Of a stretch of DNA of 64,000 bases, positions 1 to 14,065 are shown in pieces (position 1 is the first letter of the stretch; the number at the start of each line of letters is the position of its first letter). Source of the stretch: Glandiceps talaboti (Eukaryota > Hemichordata > Enteropneusta > Spengelidae); NCBI RefSeq assembly GCF_964340395.1, contig NC_135570.1:6153822-6217821 (forward strand). Reading direction: 5' to 3'. Below the pieces are notes generated by a model. The model worked only from the letters and a program-made list of their open reading frames with translations, had not been told where the DNA came from and did no database searches. The translations under genes and the position numbers were made by a program.

Positions 1-879
1 AGACAATCCCTTTGAAAAAAACACCTGGTGCCTACAACACTGACAATTTGATCCTAAATGGCTGCATTACTTGAGTTGAGTACATTGAGGTTTATTCTTT
101 CATTGATGGATGCCATGTATTGTACTACGCTATCTTAGTTTGCCCTAAATCAAATAAAACTGAGAAAATGACTAAAGTGACTTCTTTCTCCTTTTATAAA
201 TCAATCATACAGGCTCAAGGGAAATACAAATTTAATCAACATTATTTGCCATACATTAACGTGATTATGATAATTCCTCATACACATCTAACCTTGAGGA
301 AAAACTATACCAATGCTCTTCTTACATACATTAATGATATTTTCTCACCTTAAAACCATCTGAAAATGTATTGATATAAAACATTTCTCCCATAATTCAA
401 TAGCATCTGTTCAGAATTCTTGATTTAATATAATTGTAAAATATTTGGGTAAATATTTGATAAATTAAAACAGCTGAATATGTGAATGAAATTAAGAGGC
501 CCTCATATTTCTAATACTAGTAACAGCTATATCATTTTGAAATTAGAACACTTGTTATTGGTTTTGAAAGGCAATCTGTCTATATTGTACTTGATGAATG
601 TGGTAGGCTCTACGCTATTATTACATGTAGAGTATCAAATGAAATACTGCAGATTTTAGATGTTGTACAAAGTGACTTCATATCATTCTCTTATATTTTA
701 AGATCAGGACTAGAAACTGCAAAGGTCGATATTTTATTTTCATATTTATTAACTGACATTATGTATAGTACATAAAACACATTTAGGAAAGTGTCGTGAT
801 GTCGCTTCAAAACAACAATATTTAAAATTGTATGAAAAGACAATAACCATGATTAAAATGATTTAATGACAAGTACAAA

Positions 880-1110
880 AGAGTTGCAACAATCAAAACT
901 GCATTAGCTGCTACTGGAACGATTTTTTAAAACTGTTTTGTGAGATATAATGACTTACTTATAATATCACACACCCTGCAGTATTGAATCACCTGCAGGT
1001 ATATGTGTTTGTGTAGCTGTACACACAATATGGTACAATAAATCCAATCAAATTAATCAAATTGATTTTTGGGTCCACACCCTAAAATCAGCGCCCCCAA
1101 CGTGATAATA
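880..1110 (+). repeat. Dispersed repeat family A, copy 1
   Basis: Shares ordered blocks with 11443-11640: CTG(C)AACTGGAA, TGAATCACCTG, TAGCTGTA, ATATGGTACAATAAA, TTGATTTTTGGGT.TCCACACCC and AACAGTGAT/AACGTGAT. No terminal repeats or ORF; an old element of unknown class. Confidence 0.7.
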
Positions 1111-4100
1111 ATGATGTCATCTCACAGCAGGCAAATTTAAGAACCCAAGAAGAATTTGCACCTGTCCAACTGTCTGGCCAGGGCTTCAGTATAAGTAACG
1201 GCAAAGGCTACGATTGTTGAAAACGGCAGACAACTTGACTCTATGCTATGTACTGTTCACAATTATTCAGTGCATACACATCTGAAATATGTACAGTAGT
1301 TGCATTTTGTGTTTGTTATATTGATGACTTTCAAGTTTTTTTCCTACTTAAATGCAATTTCCATTACTCTTGACAACAGAAGAAAAAAAAATTAATTTTC
1401 ATTGACTTAATAACAAAACAAGGGTAGACTCTAGGACTATAGGAGCACCTTAAGTGTAATCCACTGTTCAAAATACACTCATTCTATTTCTCACTACATT
1501 GATACATGTAAAACGAGAAAATTAAATCTTCATAACATGTAAGTTGTAACATTGGCCACATTAAGAGCCTTGAGGCAGCGTTCATTTTCCAATCATTCCC
1601 TTGCGACAAGCATAAAAAGACTAGTACTCCCAAATGGACTGGTACTTTCTAAATGTTATTTTCCAGTACCTCTTATAAATACAACCCTTTGCTCCTCAAT
1701 GAGCTCACCATAAAACAGGTGATAATTTTAACTCAAAAGATGTCAAATGATGGCACGCATACTAATGAGCTGAGTACTTTTTAAAACATAACTTCATCAG
1801 TTCTCTATACATTTCTGTCTTTTGGGAAAATGATACTTCAGAAAGGGATAAATCAGTTGATTTAATTCACAGTATGTCTAGTTATAATGCCATATATGTA
1901 TAAAATGGGGTGTTTGCCTGACAGCAAATTCAATAACACTAAATAATACATTCACACTGTGGCTATGACCGATGTGCTGATTTTGCACAAATGTTCAGTC
2001 GCATGTGTAAGCTTCTTAGGTACTATACCAGAGTTATATGTGAGTATTATACACTAGTCAGGAATATTTCCCAATCAGTATAAAGGTTTACTGGGATACA
2101 ATGGACTTTCTGTAGCTGTACTCTTCAAACACGTGTATTGAAAAACTGTCCTGTGCAATCTATGTCCAACTCGTGGCTTTTTAGTACATGTAGGGTTTTG
2201 AGAGCAGAAATACCAGTTTCCACATGTGAAATATGTCATAGTTATGTACATAAGAACATTCAAAGGTCATTTATCCACAAAAATTTATCCCAATTGAGAT
2301 AAACGTTATCCCGATTGGGATCTGATTGGGAGATATTCGTGACTGTATACATGTACAGCAGTGTATCATAAAAAAGGCCTAATATATGACTTGCCACTGT
2401 TTGCAGCAGGTGCTCAGTTTGATATGCTTTCATTTGATTTGATCTGATTCTAATGTCCCAAATGGACACTTCAGTTTGGTGGATGATTCTAAAATACATG
2501 TATCTACCAAATATTGGAAAGAGTGATATTTAGTGGTTAAAATAAATATTTAGATATCATGCCCTTGAATGAATATGTACAAATACCATCAAATTACTAC
2601 AAACGTATTGCTGATACGGCTACATTGGATATTCCTAACTTATAAAGAGACTTCTATAGTTCTACCCAGAATTTTGCAATCAGCTATTTTAAGTTAAAAT
2701 TTGTCTCCCTCACTCATTTAAAAACAGAAATGGTTGAAACAACATAGTTGGAATTACAAAACAGGTAACAATTACATGCATGAATTCCAGTACTAATGGT
2801 TCCACACCAAAATTATCGAACAATGTATGAAAATTTACATGTAGTATGCAAATTTTTACCTGATATCCTACTCTGTTACCTGGGTTACCAAAGGTTATAC
2901 AGTGATACAAACCCCTTATAATGTATTTTTGAATGTAGAAAGTTGCTACAAAAATTTTGACGATCAATTTTGTTGTGAATCTCCGAAATATTCTGGCAAC
3001 AAGAAAGAAGTGTTGATTTTTTTTATAAATCTCTAATAAATATGAATATAGTCATAACAAAACTAATAATTCTGTAACAAAGCTCTGAGATGTGTGGATA
3101 TGCATCACTCCAGTAATTTTAGCTGTGGTGTTAATAACCCATTCACAATAAATAAAAGTGATTGACAAGTTTAATAATATCCAGCTTGCTATCAAGTCAG
3201 TGGCTACCTTTACTAAATAGTTCTATTATCAAATCATATGCAATTTTTTCTGCACAGTTATCGAAATCAGTACGACAACAATGTATAAGGCTGTGAAAGA
3301 GACAGGTGATAATGATGTGTACCGATTTTCTTGAATTGAATTGAAATATTTCCTATGGAATTGCCAATACATCATTATATTCATGGCACGCCATACATGT
3401 ACTGTGACCAACATATTTCATGACTAACCCTCATATTTATAAAAAGTTTTAGAAATTTGCTTTTCATCGTAACATGTTAAAGCGATGGGTAAGTCAGTCG
3501 GTTAGAAATATATAAAAAACAAGTCTTCATAGAAGATACAGCAACCCCCACCCCTCAAATACTTTACTTCTATGTGACTAAATGGAGACATTACTTAAAA
3601 GAACTTTTATGGAAAAATATTTACTAAAAAGTGTCTGATATGCAACAAATAGCTAGATTTCAACAATTTCCCATGAAGGTCAAAGGTTATGGTCGCGAAA
3701 GAAAGTGTACATGGAACAATATGGGATAGACACTGGAATGGAGTCTCGATGTATTAAATTGTTGATCGTTCTTGACAATTATGATCACAGTAAACAGTGA
3801 TATGAGCCTCAAAAGTAATAATGCAGGCGTACCTCTTGTTACTTGTTCGGATGGGGAGACTAAAAGTATGTGTGTACATTTTGGTGATGCCTTCAATTCA
3901 TAATTGTACACAATACATGTATATACATGTATGTATGTTTTAATTGCTTTTCCACGCCTCTAGCACATACACAACCAATGAATGTTATTGAACTGTCTGG
4001 ATGCCTTTAGCAATAACAACTAAAGTTAGAAGGGAACCATTTGTTTTCTCAATTAAAGGTACCACTTTTCAGTGACCAGACACACTCCCCTGTGATGTTG

Positions 4101-4322
4101 CCATATTACTATCAGTGATATGGCTAATTTTTTCTCATCCAGCCATAGACAAATCAATTTTTAAAATCATTTTGTTGGATCAAGAAATTTAGGGTTAGCT
4201 GGGTCATGAGAAACATATGGTTCAGCACAGCTGTATTTCCTGACTAAATAACAATGTAGGGACTGTCCAACCTCATAATGGCCCGCAGAGACTAGCTTTG
4301 TTCCCTTTCACAGGTTGTCTGT
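1111..4322. other. AT-rich intronic DNA, nothing recognised
   Basis: No domain-bearing ORF, tRNA or clear repeat. The 1-879 stretch left of it is the same. Scattered ACATGTA words only. Confidence 0.5.
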
Positions 4323-4546
4323 ACTGTAGAACAGGACAGAGTTTCTTCAAGGGAACACATACATGTAGCAGTGTGGATTCCAAGCTACAAATAGCCATGC
4401 TATACTGTAGAACAGGACAGTATGGATTCCAGGCTACAAATAGCCATGCTATACTATAGAACTGGACAGTATGGATTCCAGGCTACAAATAGCCATGCCA
4501 AACTGTACAACATGACAGTATGGATTCAAGGTTACAAACAGTCATG
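4323..4546. repeat. Minisatellite, about 49-bp unit, four copies
   Basis: Unit contains CTGTAGAACAGGACAGTATGG and TTCCAGGCTACAAATAGCC. The first copy is interrupted, the last diverged. Confidence 0.85.
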
Positions 4547-6923
4547 TTTGTTTTCATCAATATATCTATTTGTATGGACAGTGAAATATACTAGTAGTTA
4601 CTTTTGAATCTGATAGGTAAATTTGAAATGATTGTGACGTTTCAATCCAGCTAATATGGCCCTTGATCACGCAATGATTTTTAATTATTTGAATTGAAGC
4701 TTCACAATCATTAAATTTACTGTTCCAAAAATGACTGTCTTTCACTTTCGGATTTGATACTTGGTACCATAGATAATGTATTTTCCATCTATTTGTTTGT
4801 CTGTTTGTGTATGTATTAGTTTGTGTGTCTGTCTGTCTGTTTGTTGTTTGTTTGTTTTATTGTTTTGTTTTGTTTTTTGCTTCAAGCTCATGTGTTTGTT
4901 TATTTGCATATTTTGTACTTTTCACAATATACATCACTTTTACAGTTTCTGATGTGATGGGCTGTGACAATTAAAACATATCTATTACACTCCCCAGGTA
5001 TTTTGTTTGCGTTCACTTATCAATGATGGTCAGATATACATGTAGATGATAGAGAATACAATTGACCAACTTCTTATTTTGCTGGAATTTTCAAACCTCA
5101 CATCGTTGTAAATTTAAAAAATTTACTCTTCCTTGCGTGAATCAAAATCAAGTAAAACTATACATTATTTCATTATCGCAAAGTTTCTTGGATATTTACC
5201 TAGATATCAATAAATTCACCCTTTTCTTTATAAATTCTATTTTAATTTACATACAAATAAATTCCGTCATCTCTACACAATACAAAACATAATAAACTAA
5301 AATATATCCATGGCGACACAAAACAAGCAAATAAATCAGGTGTATACTAAGTCATTTCATGTTTTAACAGCGGTGTCAAATAATTAATTGAATTTAGTCA
5401 TGCTAATCAAGGTAATTAACAAACATAGCAAAGAATTAATCAATAGTGACGTCTGCATGTATGATGTATTAATCTGTCACTCCGGCTGATGTATTCCTCA
5501 ATGGTTATTTATAGATATTCCTGGAAGGCCCAGAGACCTCCTACGGAATGATAAATCAGCTGTTGGACTTCGTGCAGACCTACACCAACCCTCATGTTTT
5601 CTATCACTTAATGAATTGAAAATAATTACGCGATTAGAATTTTGACCTACGGATGATTAATAACATTTTTAGAAAAATGTATTAACCTGTAAATCCTAAC
5701 TGACAATATATTTTCAATGCATAAGACAAAAGGCAGGTTAGAGACAATCTTTACAACATGTGCTGCAGGAACAGAGCAGTTAATGGGTAGGTCTCCTACA
5801 TACTTTCCTTAATTTCTAACCATGGTCAATTCGGAAACCATTTTGGACCATGGTTGGGACAGCACCATGGTTTTTGTATTGCCAACCTGCATGAAAGACC
5901 ATGTTGAACTGTGATGTAAACTTAAAGATGATCAACCACTTTTGACCATGCTCAGGAAATGGCACCTGGTGTCAGTCAAACAACTAACAAATAGAACATA
6001 ACTGAATCACGGTATAAACAGTTTTAGAAAGTTCAAATAGACTATGTTCGAGTAATTGTTAACTATAATTGGGATGGGTCTGAGACTTTAAGAACGCTGA
6101 ACATGTTCTCTTGACAAAAGGTGCTCTTTAAATTTCAGACATAAGCACATAATTTCATTAAAACAATTGACACTTAAATGCACTACGAAATTATCACCAA
6201 CAAGATATATATATTTATATTAATTTTCTCACAAAATGGATTTCTGAAATTCACTTGTTCATTACAACACATAAACTGTCCACACGAGAACTCATAAAAT
6301 ACAAATCTGTACCATTAAAGTAGTAAAGAGAAAGTAACCCCACCTATACAACACCCTGGAGTCTTTAAATTTCTTTAAATAATCAGTAATTGCTACTTCA
6401 AAACTCTTGCACTTCCAAAGCTTAGACAGTTTCTGCTGTACAATGGATTAACAGAATTACTATGCTCATGTGGTTAATATGTTAAAAGCCTGAAATTAGA
6501 CAAATGGGTGGGGGATTTTACAAATTATACACATACCTATTCCCCATAGAAATTATCAAATGAATTAAAGCCCCATGATTCAATCGCAGGTTCTCACATA
6601 TGAATTCTGTTATCAGTGGAACCATATAAGGATTATATAGTACATGTATTTTGTTCAGATCCAACAGATTCATCAGCTCTACTTGACAACAGTTTGACAC
6701 ATCACAGGTTTAAGCCTAATCTGACATGGGCCTTTAACCCAAAAACTAAATATGATGATGACGTCTGTTTTTCATAGAACGCTTTCCCACTCTATTCGCA
6801 ATGCGTTTTACAATAATATTACCCCTGGCAACACATTGTAGATCTGTAGCGGCACAACGCCATTTTTTTTAAATCCTCAACTCCCTGGGGAACATACAAC
6901 CATTGCAGCCTTTATAAGTGCAT
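4547..6923. other. AT-rich intronic DNA with a T/G-rich low-complexity tract
   Basis: A TTTG/TCTG-rich tract lies at about 4780-4880. No gene recognised in the remainder. Confidence 0.5.
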
Positions 6924-7050
6924 ATGATTAAAGCATTCATATTGCAACCTCTCTCCTACCAAGTCCCCAATTATACAGCTGGTATGACTGAGGCACAATC
7001 ATGGTTCAAATCTTGCCAAGGGACTTTAGCTACTCAGGTTGGCAATTCTC
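6924..7050 (-). mobile_element. SINE body, 5'-truncated copy
   Basis: The reverse complement matches the body of the SINE at 42284-42490: GAAGATTTGAACCA-type block, TGTGCCTC.GTCA, AGCTGTATAATTGGGGAC, TGGTAGGA, GGAGGTTGCAAT/GAGGTTGCAAT and GAATGCTTTAATC. The tRNA-like head is missing. Confidence 0.8.
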
Positions 7051-9189
7051 ATTATGACTCCATTAAATATAGCATGGTATGAGAGGGGGAAGGGGATTTA
7101 ATTTGGAGGGGGTCAGTCACAATTTCTCCCTGAGTGGATATAGAATTCCTGTGACCACAAACACCAAAAATTAAGTCTTCAGAGAAACATATGGATTTTC
7201 ATCTCTTTGAAAGTCCATCATATTGTTTACTAGATGGCACCACAAAGGGCTTAATAATAATAACATAAGTTTTATAGCAAAATCAATCGTAACAGTCTGA
7301 CGTGTTCATCATGTACTGTACTTCTCTTTCTACCAGCAAATATATGAATCACCAGGGAAACAAGGCTTCCTGCTTCCCATTTTCCATCATCCAAGCTAAC
7401 GTTACTTAGCAACCATGTCACAAAAGCTTATAAACTAAGCTTTGATGGTGCTAAATGTACCGATGCTACTTCTGTATGCATTACACACAGATAATATCTA
7501 TCTTATATACAAGTACACAGTTGTGGGAAAATGTGCACAAATACACATGATTTAGCTGGTCTAATTTTAGTATTTCATTTTTACTAATCTAGGCACTGGG
7601 GCGAAATACTTAAATCAAAGACCTACCTTGTATTAATGAAATGAAAGGTTACACCTAATTGAAATTCAATGAGAACAGCAACGTTATTTTACTCCTTAAT
7701 TTATAAACTTTCTGTAGTGAAAAATCAACATTACGATCTCCCTTTTTTTGGGATTTTCAATCGGAATATAAGATTTCCTCATCTGGCACACCCAACAATG
7801 TTATTCACCCCAATAAGGTCAATGACATTGAATGTGTCAGCTGAAGCGGACAAGATAAGCGATGGATTTTGCCCACATGCATGTACATGTTACAGCTGGA
7901 TATAAGCTTGATAAATTTAACAGTATCCATTGCTCTCCCACAGAAAGACCTATATAACAGCATGCCTGTCAATGTACGACAATATTATTGTTGTGACTCA
8001 AAATGACAAATGTGGGTTTTCAGTGATAGTCCACACAATAGTAAAGAGTTGGGGAAACTAAATTATTATGGGTCACACTGATATGCATCAGTGGCATGTC
8101 AAATTGGCCAAACGTACACACTAAATATATCTGTTAAAAGGAAATTTTTGTAAGGGTTTGGAAAGCGCTGTGAAAAGGGGAGGAATATCTGATAAAAAGC
8201 ATACACAAGTAGGTTTTTATTGCTTTCAAATGTGCTCTGGAACCTCAGTATAATGCCTGGGATATACTGCTCTTCGAGACTAAAACATAGTCTATAAGGT
8301 ACGCCATGAAGGAGCGCCCTCACAGTCATCAGCCGGTGAGGGCAGAGTGACACAACATATCTCACAGTCTACTAAAAACATTGCTAAATCTTGAATTTCA
8401 AAGCGATTTGAAATTCACATGGCTCTAGCCTAATATAAACTGCAAGAGAACAAAAAAGCGTCATTTCAATTTAAAATCTACTCATTTTTTTTAAATTTAA
8501 TTACCTGACGTATTTCACTACCATATGTATTGAAACTGTGTAACTACAAAGAGAATATACTATATATGTTAAAAGTGAATATTGAACTTTTGGTACATCC
8601 CCAAATTCTGTCTCCTCCTCCAAACCCCTCCTCATCTGCAGGTACAAGTAACTTGTCTGTATTGTGTACGATATGTACGTACTGACAGACTTGCCTAGAT
8701 AAATTGCATACACACACTATTCAATTTGCAGAGCATTTTAAGATAACAAAACTGCTAATCAATATCAAACTTAATTGAAACACAAGCTCAAAAATCTCAA
8801 CTATAAAAAAAATAATTTATCTGTTTTGAAACCAAGTCATTTTCAAGGCATTATGGTGAGAAACAATATTTTTTACTGAAATATGATATGCAACTTCCAA
8901 TCTGTATCCAGTTATATACCTAACAAAGTAAACAGTGATCATTTTTATTGATTATTTCATTATTAGTCAATTGTGTTCAGAAAGGTAGTCAGAAATTTGA
9001 TACATGTGTACCACTATGTTACGCTGACATGCGACAATTCAATACATATAATATATAATTAATGGAAACTGGCAAGTAATATATTCAACTCTGACCTTTG
9101 AACCTATCCCATGATCCTGTGTTTTCTGTTTCAAACCAATATCCTGCTGAATGCCCTGTGCACAAGTTTTGTCCAGTGTTTTGGGCTTA
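7051..9189. other. AT-rich intronic DNA, nothing recognised
   Basis: ORFs of 70-88 codons at 7669-7905, 8099-8365 and 8501-8713 lack motifs and are treated as chance. Confidence 0.5.
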
Positions 9190-9345
9190 AAACCTGGTAA
9201 CCACTCGGAGCTTATGAGAATTTTGATAAAAATGATATATTATATTCACCTGATAACCTCTCAGAGCTTATGAGAATTTTGGTAAAAATTGCATAACCTG
9301 GTAACCTCTTAGAACTTATCAGAACTTTGATAAAAAATATATTTT
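9190..9345. repeat. Degenerate tandem repeat, three copies of about 55 bp
   Basis: Shared core AACCTGGTAACC.CT..GAGCTTATGAGAATTTT.ATAAAAA. Confidence 0.75.
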
Positions 9346-10459
9346 GTTTCCAAATGACAATACAAAAAATACTATAATACAGTCTACTACCATATATAGC
9401 TTGGTGGCAACCACTGGACAGACTTACTCAGATACTGTGATGTACATTTGTACACGTCAGTCTCTTGTAATAAATTATGCCCTCAGGCTAATACTGGTAC
9501 TACAATAGGTGTAATGGACCATGCATGATACAATGGCAGAGAGATCTATAGATTTTAGCTGTCAGATTCACCAAAAACACTGGTACAACTTGATCTTTGT
9601 TAATTGTCTACTGGCTGCATCTGTGTAACTCTGTGCTATACACTGTGTACATCATGACACTACAGCTATATACTATTATTAAAAGCATTAGCATAAACGT
9701 AATGATGTTATCACATTCTCACATCACTTAAGACTGGAGGTTAAGTTTGAAGTAAACTGAATGAAATTCAATTGCAACCATTTGTCAGTATCTGATGGAT
9801 TTCTATCGACATTCACTGTTCACCCAAAAATTCTCCAGCAAGAGATTTAGCAAGATTTTTGGTAGAATTTGTCCATTTGACTATGTGGAAAGATTGAGAG
9901 TGCAGAAAACAACCATGTGTATAGTTACTGGAAGCATAAATACTTTGACTAAGTCTGTGTCATCCTTAGGGTGTAATTAGGGGATTAGAAGCCTTTTGTC
10001 CACTGTTTTCAAGTGTTAACAATGTATTGTGGGTATTTTGAAGCAGTGTAACAGGAAAGGAGAAACTGGCACAGTTTCACATTGTAATAATTTGGGTGGA
10101 AAATCCAGGTGCACATGACCGAAATAGCTACATATAGGTTCCACTTTAATACTTTTGATATCACTGGATATATGTATATCGTGTTATTCATTGTATATAT
10201 TTTCTTATATCATTCTGTATGTATTGTTCATTTTTCTGAGCATGTGCTCAGTATAACGGTAGGACTCCTAGCATGATTTCACATTGACGCTGATTTCAAA
10301 GACACAGGCTTTCATTGTGCACTTTAAAAAAGACGTTAGAAAATCAAATTAATTCATCATACAGATGAGATGTGATCCATTGATTCATTCCTACTTAATT
10401 GAAAACCTGGAGAAATCGATTCCATCATTCTTCAATTAATCTGCATATTCAACATTACC

Positions 10460-10759
10460 ATGGAAACCATACTTACGTACGACTACTACTGGTACATTTT
10501 GGGCACTTTTAATGAGAAAATGAAGGAGATGCAAGCTCTAGCAGGTCATTCTACTTTCATATTTACAAACTGTACAATCAATCATTTTGTATCCCGGCTT
10601 TTCTATTCAGAGACTGCTGTTAATGTCGTTATAAAAACTCTCAAGACAAGTGTGAATTTGGGGGATTACTACGGGAATTATGACTTAAGAGCTATGGAGG
10701 AGGCTTTAACTCACACAGAGCCCGCAGGTGTTTATGTTGCTAGGGCTTTGAGTGACTGA
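10460..10759 (+). CDS. Unrecognised 99-codon ORF (doubtful)
   Basis: ATG in strong context (ACCATGG) followed by 99 codons and TGA. It opens METILTYDYYWYILGTFNEK and has no signal peptide, membrane segment or known motif. It is antisense to the presumed Slo intron, and no splice or poly(A) signal supports it. An ORF this long is not exceptional by chance in 57 kb, so it is probably not a gene. Confidence 0.15.
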   Translation: METILTYDYYWYILGTFNEKMKEMQALAGHSTFIFTNCTINHFVSRLFYSETAVNVVIKTLKTSVNLGDYYGNYDLRAMEEALTHTEPAGVYVARALSD

Positions 10760-11312
10760 GGGTAGACTGAACTGATAGGAAGAGTCTTGACAGTTTTACA
10801 ACGATGTGATAGTGAGTGTGAAATATAGCCCTATAATCATGCAGTCTCAAACCTAACAGTAAATCTGCACAATTTTTTATATGTATTTATATACATCTCC
10901 AGGAACCATGAGCACACACAAAAAAGTATTTTTTTTTTTAAAAGGTCTCAAAAAGCTATTCTCAGTAAATTATGCCATAAAATGACACTGAAACAACACA
11001 GCTTTCGTGAATTACCTCGAGAGTACAATGGACATAAACAATTTACCTGAAAATCACTTTTCATGTCAAAGTTGAAATAAAAAGGCGCCATCCATATCAA
11101 GTCTGTAAAGACAATCTCATTTTCTGATTCCCTAGAGTATTAGGAGTTATACTGATAAAATATTAAACGATGCAGCCATTCTTCAGCAATTTAATACCAT
11201 GGAGTACGACCTAAAATAGTGTATCACTGTCAAATGTTCAGATAAAAAAATGAAAATATAGAAAAAAAAGGCCCCAGTGTGTATACATACATGTCATATA
11301 CATGTACTCTGT

Positions 11313-11415
11313 TAGTCTACAGTTCTAAACTGGTACAGTGTATTACGTATTAAAAACTTCACGGAGAAGTGTAATGAAGTTTTTATACACTGTACCAGTT
11401 TAGAATTCTAGACTA
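11313..11415. repeat. 103-bp near-perfect palindrome (foldback)
   Basis: Arms TAGTCTA.AGTTCTAAACTGG-TACAGTGTA... (11313-11361) and the complementary ...TACACTGTACCAGTTTAGAATTCTAGACTA (to 11415), with a loop of about 10 bases and one small bulge. Lies just before dispersed repeat copy 2. Could be a foldback transposon or a hairpin RNA source. Confidence 0.8.
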
Positions 11416-11442
11416 GTATTCTGTATTTATTACAAGTGAACA

Positions 11443-11640
11443 TTGAAAGCTGCAACTGGAAAACTTTTTTGAAAATGTTTTGCTGGATAAAATAACTTCC
11501 TTGCAATACCGTACACCTTGAATATTACTGAATCACCTGTGGTTGATTGTATTTTTTGTAGCTGTATATACATGATATGGTACAATAAATTGATTTTTGG
11601 GTATCCACACCCAAATTAGCATCATCAACAGTGATCAACA
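11443..11640 (+). repeat. Dispersed repeat family A, copy 2
   Basis: Same orientation as copy 1 at 880-1110, with the same blocks and a shorter spacer before TTGATTTTTGGG. Confidence 0.7.
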
Positions 11641-11649
11641 TTTCAACCT

Positions 11650-11940
11650 GTGTTTGTGTACTGCTTATGGATAATATCAACCACTGATTAACACTTACAA
11701 TTTCTAAGTATTGGTATTTTAATAATTGTTAGTAAATATATTGTGGTTGTCTGATCGAAAAATGATACTCCAGGTGTAAGTAGTACAGTTTTTACATGCA
11801 GATAATGAGATTCAAATCCAAGCTTTTGCTCAAGATTTAAACTTGCCACTACATCACCTACAGATACTATTGACCACTAATTAACAGATACAATGTCTTT
11901 TTATAAATAATTGACCAATTTTTAGTGAATACATCTTTGG
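11650..11940. repeat. Degenerate tandem duplication, about 195-bp unit
   Basis: Blocks AT.GACCACT.ATTAACA, ACAAT.TCT, AATAATTG, TTAGT.AATA and GGTT.T.TGTC occur twice in order. Confidence 0.5.
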
Positions 11941-12000
11941 TTATTTGTCATGGAGGGTGAGTTGTTACAATACATTGCATTGTGGAAACAGGGTTTCAGC

Positions 12001-12275
12001 TAAATTTTACACTTGGGATGATGATTGTCAAATGTGACACCCCCTGTGTATATATGTTGTATGCTGGTAATTATTATCAAATGTGACACCCCCTGTGTAC
12101 ATGTTGTATGCTGGTACAATGTATGATAGCTATCAAATATAACACCCCTAATACCTTTAATGTTATTGTTTGGATGATGGTTATCAAATGTGACACCCCC
12201 TGTGAACATGTTGTATGGCGCGGCAATGATGGTTATCAAATCAAATGTGACACCCCTGATATATCTAATTCATGA
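12001..12275. repeat. Minisatellite of ATCAAATGTGACACCCCCTG units
   Basis: Five copies of roughly 50-65 bp with core TATCAAATGTGACACCCC and a spacer with ATGTTGTATG. The ORF at 12000-12239 (minus) is a by-product. Confidence 0.85.
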
Positions 12276-13000
12276 ATCTATAGAACTACTGCATAATCTG
12301 GTTGCTGGGGCCTGCAATATTGAATAATAACCAAAATATGAAATCTAATGCACTGAGTACAATAATCTTGTGATATTATTAGGCAAGAGCTTTTCAATGA
12401 CGGTAATTCAGTAGATGTTTATGCCAATGGCAGGTAAATAATTGTTTGAAAGTACAGGAAGCCGTGTAAGCTTATGTTCACACTTCGTAACATACAAAAT
12501 TCTTATCCCTCATTTCCTTGTCTGCATGATATCAACTTTTTATCAGGTAATGAATAATTGACGAGGTACAACGAAATCTACTCTCACAATCAGGGCTTCT
12601 GAGTCGGCTTATTTAGACCAATAACACTCTCTACTCTGAGTATTATTAAGGAATAAACATCAATGCCACCTAACCAATTAATCCATTTTTGGTAGAAATA
12701 TGTTCAGTATAGGGACGATCGCACACTGTCGCACAAGCTCAACAAACAAACGTCGTTCGTTTAGGCCAAAACCCACTCCCCTAAACAAAAGTGCGACATC
12801 AAACATGATGCGAACTATAATGAAAACTATAGCGGTCACACCTCTATGATCGATGTAATGTAAAAACATGATTATAAACACATTAAAAAAACTACTGGAA
12901 ACCCAGCACCATATCTCACATTAGAAGTAAATTTTAATCAACTTCTCAACATCTCAGTAGTAAATACAGAAGCTGTTATCATTGAAAGAATGAATATTAA

Positions 13001-13015
13001 TAAATAAATAAATAA

Positions 13016-13092
<77 letters not shown>

Positions 13093-13250
13093 CATACATA
13101 CATACATACATACATACATACATACATACATACATACATACATACATACATACATACATACATACATACATACATGAAAGAATGAATGAATACATGCATG
13201 AATCAATCAATCAACCAATCAATGAACAGATAAATAAATAAATAAATGAA
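13001..13250. repeat. Compound microsatellite (TAAA)n-(CA)n-(TACA)n
   Basis: TAAA units to about 13018, CA units about 13019-13086, TACA units about 13091-13174, then GAAT/ATCA-rich sequence. The overlapping MYVCMYVC-type ORFs are artefacts of it. Confidence 0.97.
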
Positions 13251-13549
13251 TTGTGTGATGATGCCAGTATATGTATACATATATATACATCATTTTATAT
13301 GTAAATATATTCATACAGAAATTGACATGTTGATTGATGTGATGTTGGCAAAAGGAAATTTACATTTTACAACAATAAATATATGTACAAATAGATCGAC
13401 GTGTTTTGAATATTTGTTCTTTCTGTATAGTTTTTGTTATATATTTGACAAAATTTTCTTTTCTAATACATCAAATTAATCATTGCTTCTTTTGTTTGAT
13501 ACTTTTAATTTTAATCTTTGTGTGCTACAGGTATATTCTATCATTGGAT

Positions 13550-13860
13550 GTTATTCCCCAATATATTTCTTCGTTCGGCCAAGGAAAATACGAGTGACCT
13601 AAGGGGCCTTTGTCACTACGAGTCGACAACCCTTAGGTCAGGAGTAAATATTCTGGCGGAACAAAGAAAAATACTGGAGAATAAAATAATTATACCAGCA
13701 CCAACAATATCAAAGAAAAATCAGGGAATGGCAATTTTGAATGTTTTGACTCATATTTCAAACACAGCAAAAGCAGTGACATAGACACGCATTGTCGTGA
13801 CATAGACACACGGTGTCATCTACCTAGAATGACCAGAGTATATATATTCCATATTTTGGC
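13550..13860 (+). mobile_element. MITE-like family B, copy 1
   Basis: Begins TTATTCCCC, then CTTCGTTCGGCCAAGGAAAA, TGACCTAAGGGGCCTTTGTC and ACTACGAGTC. It shares its inner part (TGGCAATTTTGAAT, GACTCATATTTC, GCATTGTCGTGACATA, ATATATATTCCAT) with 36863-37100. An inner palindrome TGACCTAAGGG/CCCTTAGGTCA is present. No right terminal repeat found. Confidence 0.7.
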
Positions 13861-13869
13861 ACATGCATG

Positions 13870-14065
13870 GTAGAAGTGACTTTATAAACTGGTAGACTAG
13901 GATTAGGGAAAATGCACAGAGAATACCGGTGCATTCTTTCTGGTGTGTCCATTTGTATTTTTTGTATGCATAAGTGACTTTTTTTACACTGGTAGAGCTA
14001 AAATGGATTTATGAAAACGTACAGAGCATATCAATGCATTCCCTGGCTGCACCATAACAAAGTAT
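13870..14065. repeat. Degenerate duplication, about 100-bp unit
   Basis: Two copies of AAGTGACTTT...ACTGGTAGA...CAGAG.ATA.C..TGCATTC. Confidence 0.6.

Noticed and set aside
12938-13210. MYVCMYVC and VCVCVC open frames
   Set aside because: Translations of the (CA)n and (TACA)n array.
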